A DNA stretch of 64,000 nt, taken from Bretschneidera sinensis. Lineage: Eukaryota; Streptophyta; Magnoliopsida; Brassicales; Akaniaceae. Of this stretch, positions 22,987 through 34,869 are shown one piece after another. The DNA lies in the NCBI GenBank assembly GCA_023935145.1, contig CM043700.1, positions 65,552,620 to 65,616,619 on the forward strand, read 5' to 3'. The first letter of the stretch is position 1. Each line of letters starts with the position of its first letter. A program made the position numbers and the translations under genes. The notes under the pieces are model-generated. The model was given only the letters and a program-made list of their open reading frames with translations, searched no databases and had not been told where the DNA came from.

Positions 22987-24845
22987 TGTAATGACCCATC
23001 CCGGGTTGGCCATCTCGAGACGGTGTCATCACGTTTTGAAAATCTCAGCACAACACATATGTGCAACAAATAAAAATAATACTAACAGAAATTCTTTTAC
23101 ATCAATCCTCAACCCTCAACAGGGGAGATACATCAATCTGATCTTTGAACATTATATACAACATAAAATGTATGAATATTTACCTATAAATTTTTATTTT
23201 ATTTTCTCATTAGTCTGACGATGTTGACACGTACGTGGCTTACAGAAAAAGATTTTGTCTGACTCTCAACCCACCAAACTATTTGTTCTACCTGCTACGT
23301 GAAATCATTGTACAATGAGGGATAAGTTTCACAAGCTCAGTGAATTAAATCTACTATAAGTACTAAATTTGTATAAATGGTCTTTCAATATTAAATCATT
23401 TATATGTCATACAACTTGATACTAACATTTTACTATCACTACACATGTCATAAGATCCATTCTCTATCAATCTCTTTCTCGTGTTTATTTGTTCACCTTA
23501 AGACCATTAATTATCTCATAATTACCTCGTAATGAGGTTCACATCATAAAATCTATCAATTTAGATGATTCTTATCGCATCATACTTTTAGGTTTCTTTC
23601 TCACCATAACTGTCTTTCTGTGAGACTCATTCATCTATAAATAAAATTCACAAAAACAAACCACACATAAGCATTTCAATTATTAAATCAATATGTAAAA
23701 CAGATGCAATGCATGAATTATTATTATGGGAACGTCTTCCTATATGTCGACATGTTTTTATCTTAAACTGGCTGCCTTCCCGGTTCCTTCATTCTCATTT
23801 AGACCGGCTGACTTCCCAGTTTTTTTATTTTCATTTAAATAGGCTGCCTTCCCGGTTCTTTTATTCTCAAATTATTATTTGAAAATTTCACTAAATTCTT
23901 CTCCTCATATTTCACATCAATTTATCCACCATAACTCATCAAGAATTTATTTATCACCATCAACTCATTATTTTAATAATATTTCTTTTTACATAATAAT
24001 GCACTACATGTCCAATATATATATCATACCTATCAATCAAATTTTTGTCTACCACCAAAGCATAATCTAATAATTTTTTTTAATATTATCACTAGATATA
24101 TTTCATTTTTATTTAGATTACTTAAAGTAAATCTAACTCACCACATAGCACTTAAAGCTACCCGTGGATCACCTTCTTACCTTTCCTGTTCCTCTCAGAA
24201 ATTTCACCTGGTTGCTGATCGTCAACACCTAACATAATATTTATATTAACTTTCTAATTTATTCTTCAATTCTTCATAAACCACACCCTTTGAAAATTCT
24301 CACTTTGAATTCTGAAAAATTTCATGTATGCTAAAAATTCAAAAATAAACATTACGATATTACTTTCTATTTTTCTGATAGCTTCTCGTGATTCTCTATG
24401 AAATTCCGCCGTAAACCTCTTCAAAATTTTACTCTTTTAATCTTTCTTTCGGTCTCCAAATATTTAAAAAAAATACATAATGAAAAAAAAACTAAACAGA
24501 TTTACTATGTATAAATATGTTTACATATTATAAGTGTATATATATAAATAAGTAAAAGTTTGAAACAATTTTCGGCAACTCACACAAAACCCCCCACATT
24601 TTATTTACTTGTAATACATGCATTAACTTGGCTGCCACGTTTTTGCCTTGTTTTTTTTCTTTTTTTTAAGAAAACTTTTTTCCTTCTTTTTTTTTTTGGA
24701 CGTCCAGGGATGTCCCTTTTTTTTAATTACTTTATTCAAATTAGATTTTTTGCTTTTAAATATATATATATATATATTATTTTAATTCTATATCATATTT
24801 ATTAAAGTATTTTTTTACCTTTCTTTTACAAAAACGGATATTACA
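22987..24845 (-). repeat. 5' LTR of element B (about 1.86 kb)
   Basis: Bounded by perfect TGTAAT and ATTACA; the inner edge adjoins the primer site. A three-copy 36-base repeat starts at 23770. AT-rich stretches dominate 24060-24830. No gene. Confidence 0.75.
23770..23877. repeat. Three-copy 36-base tandem repeat in element B LTR
   Basis: GGCTGCCTTCCCGGTTC-like units start at 23770, 23806 and 23842. They lie beside the conserved GACGTTCCC stretch, the same place as the G repeat (43570-43885). Confidence 0.75.
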
Positions 24846-27513
24846 CAAGATGTCACTAGTAGAAAAGAAAAAAATGTTAAGGACCAAAGTGCAACACGCT
24901 CAAACCATAAGGGCACAAACATATTTTTCACTTTTAGTTTTTTTACTGTATTAATTAATGTTTGAATGTTAGAAAGTTAATATGAATACAAGATTGGTGT
25001 CAGATTTTATTATTATGCTCGCACAACTCTATACTTCATATTTCAGTTCTCCGTTTTTAATTTTTTTTGTTAAGAGTAAATGTTAAATTATCAAATAAAA
25101 AATATTTAAATATAAAATTTTTATAATTATATAAACTTAAAATTTATATTAATTTTTAAAATTAGATAATCCAATTCTCAATATATGATCATCGTTGAAT
25201 ACTCATATAATGATGGAGTTTTCGGAAAAAAAAATGGAGGCTAGTTGTTTCTCTTTTAAATTTTTATTGGTCAAGTGACATGGTTTTGACTTTTGAAAAG
25301 ATAGAAGACGGGGTACTTTGTACGGTGAAGTGATGTAGCTGCAGATTAATTTTTACTACTTTGAAGAAAGAAAACAAAGAAAAATGAGGACTGCTTATTG
25401 ATTTTATATTGAAGGGAAAAGGCTGAGCACATAGGAGAAAAGAGAACAAGGCTAAGAATTGTACAACGATATCATTAGGTGCTACAAAGTGGGTTGTTTG
25501 TGTAAAAGAAAACAAAAGCTGCCGTGAGCCCAATATAACTCATTCTTTGGACATGGTAGTTGAGATTATTGTGTTGATTGAATAGGTTATTGGCTTTTGA
25601 TTTTAATGAATTGATGTGAGTCCATTTCTTTGGATTTATTGTATTTCAGCTTATTGTATTTATTGTTTCATCTTCTTGCATTTGGCTCATTTTAATTCAA
25701 ATTGTTTATTTTGTCAACCACTCTTGTAGATGTTTTTTTCAATTATATTCAACCCAAATACAATATTTAAGTTCATTTGTTTATATTATGGTTTACACAC
25801 CTCATTCAAATAATTATTTCAATAAATGTTCAAATACTTTTTAAATTTTTTAAATTTATTCATAATTGTTTGATCGTTTTTCTTTATTAATATTTGAGTT
25901 GTCATTCACCGATAAAAATAATTCATTAATTTTAAAAATTTTAATTTAATTTTAGAATTCTCGTCATGCTCAAATTTTTCGCGTTGTAGAATTTATTGGA
26001 AAACAATACATATAAGCATGTCCTTGCAGCGAAAGAAACAGAAAAGAAAGCGAGGGCTTTCTAACAGTTGTCATAAAAATAAGAATTTAATAAGGTCTGT
26101 TATTTTAAAAATATTTATTTTTATTTTCTTTTTTCAAAAAAAGCAAAAATTGTTTCATTTTCACAATTTTAACATCTTAGAAAATACTTTTTTGTTTTCA
26201 ATTTTCAATATTACTGAAAAGCATTGAAAATATTTTTCTTTTAATTTGATTAGTTTTCATTTCATTATTTTTTTTGAAAATTTATTTTTAATCACGACCA
26301 AAAGTATTTTTATTCCTTACTTATATGAAAACGAAAATAAATAAATAAAATAGATATTTTTTTATAAAAACAAATGCAAGCACATTATGTGATTTATAAA
26401 AGAATCCTGAAGGATACTACAAAAATAAAACACATATTCCATATTATTTGCCACCAAAATAAATATATATAAAATCTTTCGGGTAGGTTATATTCCCCAT
26501 GAAAGCTATAGAAAGGTTCTATGATTAATGTCAGGTTACTGAAAAGCATTTTGATATTTTGATCCTATTTAATAAGTATTTTTATTCCTTACTTATATGA
26601 AAAGCATGATTTAATGTCAGGTTAACCTTTTGATATTTTGAACAAATAGGATTTTTATTTTTAACGATTTTATCTTTTGTATTAATTAGTAAGCTAATTA
26701 ATGAGAATGGACTTTTTTTATAATAATAAGAATGGAATTTAAAATATTGTCCTCACGGAAAAAAAAAAAAGAAAAAAAGAAGAAGATGTAATTGTCTGAC
26801 AAAGTACGTGGTTTGTCCTTATATTAGGATTGATACCAAAAAAAATATTCAGAAACAATCCCTCCACAAAACATTTGTTAGCATATTTTAACCTCTTTTT
26901 TTTTATTGAACACAGCATATTCCTATGTGTTTATATTTTTATCTTTTTAGGGACAATTTTTTTTTCCAAAAATGCTCCTATACGAAATGTGTGTGAATGA
27001 GAAATAATGTTGGTCTACAATTAGATTTGAACCATATTAATTAATAATTATTTTAAAATAATTATTTTATTTTATTATAAAAAATATTATTTAATTTTTT
27101 TTGTAATTATTAATAAATTTTTTTGATTCCATAATGACACCACGAAATTGAATCTACACCAACAGGTATTTGTTTTATAAACCACATCATCCGTGCATAT
27201 ATAGTCAAAATATTGTATGTACCAGCTAGTTTAACTTCTCTATAGAAGAATAAAAAAATAAAAACAATTTAACTTTACAGGTCCAATCTTCGAAACATTA
27301 ATATGAAATTTTCTTCTCGTACTTTAACTTTCTATTTGGGTTCCAATCAACCCTTTTTATAGGATTTTTATTATAGTATGCTCTTTTTTTTCAATCATTT
27401 GACAATATCATCTCTAAAGTCAGTTGGATTTTAAAATTGTTGGCAATCCTTTTCTTTCATCGATGCATTTCAGGTTTTGAGGTAACTTGATGTATATAAA
27501 ACAAACTTGTATC
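24846..27513. other. AT-rich intergenic sequence, no gene seen
   Basis: Long A/T runs and no convincing coding frame. The 89-residue frame on the - strand at 25264-25533 has no recognisable motif. Short duplicated pieces occur around 26300 and 26573 (TATTTTTATTCCTTACTTAT). Confidence 0.6.
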
Positions 27514-27665
27514 CTCTTCATTTGAGAATTTAAATAGAATTAAATTCATAGTGAAATTAAATGTTATATTATTAAATAGAGATGATTCAAATCCAAGTTT
27601 GTTAGTGTGACATTCAATCTCACCATAAATTTGATATCTACTTCAATTCTTAAATAAAGAACATT
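27514..27665. repeat. MITE-like fold-back, copy 1
   Basis: Two arms of about 50 bases (27516-27567 and 27608-27662) are imperfect inverted repeats around a short loop. A related copy lies at 56656-56807. No coding capacity; the transposase family cannot be told because ends and target duplication are unclear. Confidence 0.65.
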
Positions 27666-27908
27666 CAAATCTATGTAAAACATTAGGGATTAAGGCGTTG
27701 TTTGGGTATTTGCTTAAATGCAACTTAAATCATCAAAACTTAAAGGTTTTAGAGTTAATCTAAAACTTTGATTTTTTGCGATTTAAACTGTATCTAAGCA
27801 ACTCCCTAACAAGACCTTAGTCATAATTGTTTTTAGATGTCCAATGCTTTCTTGTTTCTTCACTTCATCTAAGGTGAATATGTTATTTGTATTTGGTATT
27901 CACTAACT

Positions 27909-28301
27909 AATTAGAATTCAGAGTACAAACAGGAAATAAAATCACGCAATCACAAAGAGAAAATTAAATAAATAAGAACATCAAAATTTATGTGATTCGG
28001 CCTCAATAGACCTATGTCCATGGTAGCAAACTCCACTAATTAATCAACCACAATATAACTTTTTGAATGGTAGAAAAGTTGTAAAACTCTCACTATCCAA
28101 AAACTCCATTACACCCTCTCAAATAACACTACCTTTGGTTATTTTAGTGCTACAAGACTTCAGATGGTTACAAATAAAAAACTTGTAAAGCCTATTTATA
28201 ATAACTAATACCCATATATTTTTTACACACAGACGGTGTGAGACTAAAACTACTTACAGTTACACTTCTCTCCAATGTGAAATTTGAGAAGTATCCCAAC
28301 A
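27909..28301 (-). repeat. 3' LTR of element D
   Basis: About 390 bases ending GTATCCCAACA on the + strand. The outer edge is placed by alignment with the right copy and is uncertain by a few bases. Confidence 0.65.
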
Positions 28302-28555
28302 GATTCCTCCCTCGACTCAAATCCTAGCAAATTTCTCACTCGACTCAATCCCAACAAATTCATCCATCGATTCAAATTCCTAAATACTTCAACCACTTGA
28401 GCGAACTTCACATGCTTATTGGTCTTCTTGTGAATAAAAAGGATTCATTTAGGTCCACTAACTTTATCACCTCCAAGCTTTCCACTAACAGAGTGACCAT
28501 CCAAGATGCAAATATTCCTCGCATCCATTTTGCCTTGAATAATCACCTCATCATG

Positions 28556-28924
28556 CTAATACACCTTGAACCAATCTTCATGACCTGAATATATGTACCC
28601 ACGTGAAGCTAACTCACCCAACGAAATTATGTTGTAGCCATATGTAGGTACATACCTCACATTAGGAATAATTTTGACAGTACCATCGTGAAGCTTGAAG
28701 TTAACTCTCCCAACGCCTTCAATCTTCATCTTCTTTTTGTTCTCCACAATGATCTTGCCTAAATTTTCATCTTTCTTCAAGGTGTCAAAGCAACCCTCAC
28801 CATTGCATATGTGCAAGGAAGTAACGGAATCCAAAGCCCAACTATCTTCACTATCATAAGAGTTTTCTTCGTTCACATCATCTTTAGATATTAGTACAAC
28901 TTCTTCATCATCTTCAAAAGCCAA
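28556..28924 (-). pseudogene. Protease region of element D
   Basis: 122 residues. WALDSVTSLHIC stands where copia proteases have a DSG or DSGCS motif, with Gly replaced by Val. VRYVPTYGYNIISLGELASRGY is the typical copia block before the pre-integrase zinc domain. Just upstream (about 29030-29060) a zinc knuckle has lost its first Cys (YYYCGEMDHIQFYC). Confidence 0.75.
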
Positions 28925-29097
28925 ATTTGCATAAGATTCATTGTTCTCTTTCTTCTAATTGAGTTTCTCTTATAACTTTTTGAAAGTAGCCATGTTCTCC
29001 CTTAATTGTTTACAATAGAATTGGATGTGGTCCATCTCTCCACAATAGTAATATTCCTTTTCACTGTTGTCTCTAAGCCTAGATTTAAATCTCCCCT

Positions 29098-29456
29098 TTA
29101 AGCCACTATCCCCTCTCCATTGACCCTCCCCCGATTAGAACTCTTCACAGCTAGTGCTTGATCACCACTAGACAACTCCTCGTTTTCCATCAACCTTTCA
29201 TTCTCATGCGGGAGCGTGGTCACATCATCTAAGCTCAATGTCGACTTGCCCACCAATTTTATTCGTACCAATGATTTATAAAATTTTGGTAATGGTGATA
29301 ACAAAAGCAATGTCTTCTCAATGTTTCTTTTGCATTCAATAATTGAGACACTAGCTTGTTAAATTCATTCAAGTGATCATGAAGACCTATACATTCTTTC
29401 ATCTTTAAACAGTAGAGGTCCATCTTAAAACACAATCTGTTGGTCAAAGATTTCAA
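29098..29456 (-). pseudogene. Gag fragment of element D
   Basis: Two overlapping frames: LHDHLNEFNKLVSQLLNAKETL and, shifted, LLLSPLPKFYKSLVRIK, followed by DVTTLPHENERLMENEE. These match the copia gag domain (UBN2 family). A frame change near 29260-29310 joins them. The N-terminus beyond 29456 cannot be read with confidence. Confidence 0.7.
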
Positions 29457-29845
29457 TGCATAGATACTCTCGAGCTTATCCTAAAAGCCTTTAGATGTAG
29501 TTTTCTTTAACACATTATACTTGATCTTGGGAGTGAGAGCTAACCTGATTGTGCTCACAATCTTTCTCTAAGTTGATTGTCACTTTCTATCAGTCATCCC
29601 TTTTCTGACTTTTCTTCCTCTAAAGCTTGATCAAGATCTTGTTGCACCAAAGGATCTTGAATTGTACTATGCCACAAAGTAAAATTGTTTTTTCATCAAA
29701 TAAAGGAATCTCAAATTTAGTTATACTTGTTGACCTGGTGGCTCAGACGCAGCAAATAACAATGATGCAGGTTGTTTCTCCAAACAAATTCGACAGACAG
29801 ATCTGGTGATGCACTTTCGCCAACAAATAGAATATGACTACGATA

Positions 29846-30795
29846 CAACTTGTTAGGATTTAATCTTCATACCCATAAGAAATAAAATCACGCAACTACA
29901 AAGAGAAAAATTAAATAAATATGAACACCAAAATTTACATGGTTCGGTCTCAACAAATCTACGTCCACAATAGCAAACTCCACTAATAAATCAACCACAG
30001 TACAACTTTTTTTATGGTAGAAAAGTTGTAAAACCCTCTCAACTCTCACTATCCAAAAGCCCTATTACACCCTCTCAAATAACCTAACCTTTGATTATTT
30101 TAATGCCATAAGACTTGCGATAGTTACATATAAAAAACTTTTATAGCTCTATTTATAATAACTAGTATCCATATCCTTTTGACACATAAACGATATGTGT
30201 CATATGTCAATTTTGTCCAGGCTAATAATAAAATTTTATATTTCATGATAGACTCTTTTTAACATTAATTTTGAATTAATTCAAAGACCTCAATTTAATC
30301 TTTTATTTTTGTTAGATAAATCAATAGATTTTTATGGTCACTCACCTTTAGGTTAAACCCCGCTTCTAAAAATCGACTGATTTTGAAAACTAAAGTGAAA
30401 AATATTAAGTTGTTCTTTCATCCTAAATGGTTTTCTTGATTTTGAGCCTGCTTATTCCGCAAATCTTGTTGATGAATGAGGCCTGGCAATTTGTAATGAA
30501 TTGGTCCAATCTTAATTAATCTTAATTAAGCTTGAATCATTTTATGCAAAGTGATTTTAAATGGATTTATGGTCACTCTCGATATTTTACTTAACAGTTG
30601 ATAAGTGTCCTCAATTCTCCTCAAACCGAAAAACAAAGTTTTCGAAAAGAATTTCAAATACAAAAAAGGGATTTTCAATTTCAAACAAACTTTTAATTTA
30701 CTTATTTTTCACCGAGGACGAGTATTGATAATATGAGAGCAGAACTACTTATGATAACATTTCTCTCTGATGTAGAATTTGAGAAGTATCTAACA
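29846..30795 (-). repeat. 5' LTR of element D, interrupted
   Basis: 29846-30197 and 30731-30795 together align with the left LTR; the 533 bases between are an insertion. It ends GTATCTAACA at 30795. Confidence 0.65.
30198..30730. mobile_element. 533-base insertion in element D LTR, probable solo LTR
   Basis: Flanked by ATATG at 30193-30197 and 30731-30735. The ends read TGTCA and TTGATA, close to the TG...CA (here TG...TA) of an LTR; no internal ORF. It could instead be another kind of non-autonomous element. Confidence 0.5.
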
Positions 30796-31349
30796 GATTT
30801 GGTGAACTCAAAAAAAGCTCCACTGTCTAATCAAGAGATATTATTGAGTACAACCATATTGAAAAACTCTTTAATCTCGAGATTTTGTACCAAAGGTGGT
30901 ATATATTATTCAATCTACATTGAAATTTTTGTTGTGCTTGTTACTACTTATAAAATTGATGCCATTTTGTGGCTCTAATTGAATTTCAGTGAATTTTACA
31001 ATGAACATGGAAATGAACCAATGTGTATATGGCAAAAAGGATGCCGATATTATACATGTTAGGTGCTTGAAAGTTGCTGCTCATATTTTGCTCACACTAA
31101 AGCTGATGCAACAAACAAGTCAGCAAAGTCAGTCAGTGGCCTACTTAAAATATTGTGAATGGCATGCAGCGCCTTTATAATAAGATGTTATGCTAAATGG
31201 GATATGGGGCTTGGTCAGGTTGCAGACTTGGAGATTGTTATGCTACTCTTCAATTTTCCAAAAAAGTTTATTTATTTATTTGATTAGTTATCACATGTTG
31301 TAAAAAAGCCGAGTCGAGCAGAATTTGTAAATATTCATGTTCGGCTAGT
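30796..31349. other. Unassigned sequence between D and E
   Basis: Not clearly a transposon. A TTTCAG acceptor-like site near 30990 is followed by about 190 bases less AT-rich than the surroundings with a 63-codon frame (30989-31180, ending YLKYCEWHAAPL). I do not recognise the protein. It could be a relic host exon or unrelated sequence. From about 31300 a short GAGTCGAGC-type repeat starts, into which E inserted. Confidence 0.35.
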
Positions 31350-31515
31350 TGAATTTAAGAGAGGAAGTGAAACAATACAAAGAGAAGAGAATTGTATTGA
31401 ATGATGTGATTTGCTTACAAGAGAGGTAATCTATTTATAGCTTAACCTAAGGGGAATGTTTCCCATTCTAACCAATGTGGGACTAACATATGCATACACA
31501 TTGTGTGTGTGTGTC

Positions 31516-31551
<36 letters not shown>

Positions 31552-31557
31552 TTAACA
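31350..31557 (-). repeat. 3' LTR of E with GT/TA/CA microsatellite
   Basis: Carries (GT)n(TA)n(CA)n at about 31509-31550, itself a long self-complementary run, near the U3 edge. The partner LTR has only a short TA run there, explaining the 42-base length difference. Confidence 0.85.
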
Positions 31558-31570
31558 ACCCCCCTCAAAC

Positions 31571-32905
31571 TCAAGGTGCTAAAATGGAGACCAACTTGAG
31601 TTTGGAAACTAAATCTTAAAGGTGTCTAGGAGGATGTGTTTTGGAGAAGATATCAGCAGTTTGATCGGCGGAAGAAACTAATAATAGTCCAATAGCCCCA
31701 CGGGTGAGATGATGATGCACAAAGTGACAATCAATCTCAATGTGTTTTGTGCGTTCATGGAATACATCAGTGTGAGCATTCTGGATAGCACTTTAATTAT
31801 TGCAGCTGATGATAGTGGCAGTAGAATGAGTGACACCCATGTCTTCAAGTAACCAACGAAGCCCAAGAAGTTCCTGAGTTGTATCAGCAAGGGCTCGATA
31901 CTCAGTTTTTGTGCTGGATCGAGCGACTACTGTTTGCTTCTTGCTTCGCCAAGAAATAAGAGAATCATCAAGAAAGAAGCAATAATCAGTGGTGGATCTA
32001 CGATCAATGGGATCACCTGCCCAATCTGCATCTGAGTAGGCACGAAGCTCAAGTAAAGAGTGAGTTGAAAAATGGAGACCATTAAATAGGGTCCCCTTGA
32101 TGTACCTGAGAATGCGAAGAATTGCGGCTTAATGGGGTGTGCGAGGAGCAGAGAGAAATTGACTGACAATATGGACAACATAAGAGATGTCAGGGAGAGT
32201 AACTATATGATAAACAAGACTACCAACCAACTAGGAAAACAAGGTGTGGTCTTCCAAAGGTGTACCATATAGAGGAGTGAGTTTAGAGTTGAGTTCAAGA
32301 GGAGTGGTACATGTCTTACTATCTGTGAGTCCCGCTCGAGTAAGAAGGTCAGAAGCATACTTTGCTTGAGAAAGATAATATCCTTCGGAGTTAGAAGTGA
32401 TCTCAAGTCCTAAGAAGTAACTGAGCTTCCCAAGATCTTTCATCTCAACATATTGGCTGAGATAAGTCTTGAGATCCGAAATTCCAGATGTGTCATCACC
32501 AGTGATGATCATGTCATTAACATAGAGGAGAAGAATGATAATACCCTGGTCTTTTTTTCTAATGAAAAGAGCAGAATCATGTGAGCTGGAAATGAATCCA
32601 AAATCTCCAACAATGGTGTTAAACTTTGCAAACCAAGCCCGATGAGCTTGCTTGAAAGCATAGAGAGCTTGATGAAGTTTGCAGACTTGATGCGAAAGAT
32701 GATGAGAACCAAGAGGAAGGCACATATAAACTTCTTTGATAAGTTCACCATTCAGAAAAGCATTTTTCACATCCATCTGAAATAATCCCCAATGACGAAC
32801 GGTGGAAACTGCAATTAAGCTGCAAACTGAAGTGAGGTGGGCAACCGGGGCAAAAGTCTCCTCATAGTTGATCCTATACTCCCGGGTAAACCTTTTAGCT
32901 ACCAA
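31571..32905 (-). pseudogene. RT and RNase H of element E
   Basis: RT in 32231-32905: YEETFAPVAHLTSV, FQMDVKNAFLNGEL, VCKLHQALYAFKQA, and the active site LLLYVNDMIITGDD, where the first catalytic Asp of YVDD is Asn. KDLGKLSYFLGLEI and CTTPLELNSKL follow. The frame changes near 32230 and again in the RNase H part (about 31678-32181), where EADYRALADTTQELLGLRWLLE-like and ADIFSKTH-like sequence can be read across frames. The enzyme cannot work as it stands. Confidence 0.85.
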
Positions 32906-33044
32906 GAAGCCTTATATTGATCAATGGACCCATCAGAGTGAGTTTTGATCTTGTAAACCCACTTGCATCCTAGAACATGTTTACCTTTTGGTAGGTCCAC
33001 TAGATCCCAAGTGTGAGTGTTTTTGAGTGCCTGTAGTTCATCAT

Positions 33045-34086
33045 TCATTCTTTTTGCAAAAGAGGATCAGAACTAGCTTCACGATAAGACTGTGGTTCAT
33101 AGTAAGAAAAAATAGTAGAAAATATAACAAAGTCATGAAGCTTAATAGAAGAAGTTTTTACTCGATTACTTCGCCGATGAGGGAGATCAGAAATTGTTGG
33201 AGCAGATCCATCAAAAGAGACAAGTTTCTCAGAAGAGGGTAAGGTGGTTAACTCAATTGAGGTATCTGTAGACATGTTAGGTGGTAATGAGATATCTGAT
33301 AAAGAGATAGGTTGTGTTAGAGCGGATCCATCAGAAGAGATAAGTTTCTCAGAAGATGATAAGGTGGATAACTCAATGGAGGTGTCTGTAGACATGTTAG
33401 GTGGTAATGACATATCTGATAAAGAGATAGGATGTGTTGGTGGAGATGTTGACTCAGAAGAAGAGTTTGTCTCAAGAGTGTCGGGAAATAGATCTTTAGA
33501 GAGGTCAGTGAATAGGAGAGAGGTGTTGTCATGCAACAAATGAAACTTAGACATGGAGGTGAACATCTTGTGTTCCCAAAAAACAACATGATGAGACCTT
33601 CGGAGACGTTTGAGGAAGGATCCCAACATCTGTAGCCTTTGTGTTCAACACCGTATCCCAAGAAACAACATAAGCGAGATCTAGGTTCCAATTTGGTGCT
33701 CTCATGAGGCTGAAGGAGAACAAAATAAGCATAACCAAATACCTTAATAGTGCTATAGTCAGGAGGGTGACCATAGAGACGCTTAAAGGGTGATTGATTC
33801 CTAATGACGGGAAAAGGTACACGATTATTGGTGTAAACAACTGTAAGAGCAACTTCACCCCAAAAACGTTCAGAACACGAAGCGAATATGAGAAGAACAC
33901 GAGCGGTATTGTGAATGTCTCGGTGTTTGTGCTCAGCACACCCATTTTATTGAGAGGATCTGGACATGAACGATGAGGAAGAGGGCCATGTTGGCGAAGA
34001 AAGTTAAAGACATTAAATTCTATGTATTCAGCAGCATTGTCGGCACGAAACACTTTGATATTGCAAGAAAATTGAGTTTTGACCAT
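33045..34086 (-). pseudogene. Integrase core and linker of element E
   Basis: 34086-33547 and overlapping frames hold VFRADNAAEYIEF (catalytic Asp kept; usual NGGEY changed to NAAEY), RKH/NRMPS-region remnants in other frames, and GYGVEHKGYRCWDP. The linker 33629-33045 is Ser/Thr/Pro-rich with an in-frame tandem duplication (33205-33444). Confidence 0.75.
33205..33444. repeat. 120-base (40-codon) tandem duplication in E pol linker
   Basis: Units start at 33205 and 33325 (GATCCATCAGAAGAGA-like). Length is a multiple of three, so the duplication kept the frame; the encoded repeat is SLSDISLPPNMSTDTSIEL-like. Confidence 0.85.
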
Positions 34087-34221
34087 GGTAGCAAAATCAA
34101 AGTATAATTAAGGTAATTCAGATCGATTACGCATAAGAAATATCCAGGTGTAACGGGAATAATCATCAACAAAAATGATAAAATATCTAGAGCTTCCCAT
34201 AGTAGCAATGGGAGACGGGCC

Positions 34222-34710
34222 CTAAACATCAGAGTGAATCAAGTCAAATGGTGCAAAAGAAAAAGAATCACTTTTGTGAAATGGCAATGCCAATTGTTTG
34301 GCAAGTTGACAAGGAAGACAATCAAATTGTTCTTTATTAACAAGCCCTAAATGACCACTAGACACTAAGGATTGAAGACGACCGACAGAAGCATGACCCA
34401 AACGAGAATGCCAGAAACTGATGGATGGGGTAGATGAGATTGGGGTTGCTATCTGAACTGATGAAGAGAAATGGGATAGAATGTGAAGATTGATGAGCTC
34501 AAAGAGTCGTCCAACCTTACGACCTATCCCAAGAGTTTGTCCCATCTTTGGATCCTGCACATAACAACCAGAAGCAGAAAAAAGGACAGTTAAACCGAAG
34601 TCACATAATTGACCAACAGATATGAGATTGAGAGTGAGTTGGGGAATACAATAAGTATCAGGAAGAGAAGTGTTTAATGTTGTAATTTTTTCGATATGAC
34701 TTACGGTCAT
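34222..34710 (-). pseudogene. Pre-integrase and start of integrase of element E
   Basis: 162 residues. YCIPQLTLNLISVGQLCDFG, FWHSRLGHASVGRLQSL with the HHCC zinc ligands (H..H, CLPCQLAKQ) and FDLIHSDVxGPSP, where a stop follows the first catalytic Asp block (V then TAG). Typical of copia integrase N-termini. Confidence 0.85.
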
Positions 34711-34869
34711 GGGAGAACCATCAGCAGTTTGAATAGTTGGAGTATGATTAGCAAGATTTTGGTGGAAAAGAAAGTGGAATCAGGAGTCATGTGATACAAC
34801 ATTCAGATTCAAATAACCAAGATAAACTACCTGAAGTGGCTGATATAGCAGTAGAAGGTAGATTACCAG

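Larger units (their letters stand above)
19889..24845 (-). mobile_element. Element B, main piece: RNase H to 5' LTR
   Basis: After removing C, the reading continues from integrase linker through RNase H and RT (20444-20656 holds VDPQNVDAMLSW, LAGYYRRFF), protease (21439-21675, MLVDLGATYSF with the DSG Ser replaced by Leu), and gag (about 21814-22900), all on the - strand and full of stops. Primer site (- strand, TGGTATTAGAGC) at 22971-22982, LTR from 22987. A del/Tekay relative of A, and the oldest layer of the stack. Confidence 0.8.
27909..30795 (-). mobile_element. Non-autonomous Ty1-copia relic D
   Basis: LTR about 27909-28301, internal 28302-29845, LTR about 29846-30795 (with a 0.5 kb insertion). 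The interior keeps gag, a damaged zinc knuckle, protease and the start of the pre-integrase region, then runs directly into a purine tract (- strand GAGTCGAGGGAGGAATC) and the 3' LTR. Integrase, RT and RNase H are absent, so it could move only with help from another element. A decayed Met-type primer site lies beside the right LTR. LTRs differ at many positions, so it is old. Confidence 0.75.

Noticed and set aside
25264..25533. 89-codon frame on the - strand
   Set aside because: No domain, low-complexity Phe/Ser-rich translation in AT-rich DNA, no promoter context.
33244..33543. 99-codon + frame with internal repeat
   Set aside because: Shadow of the duplicated pol linker of element E on the opposite strand.
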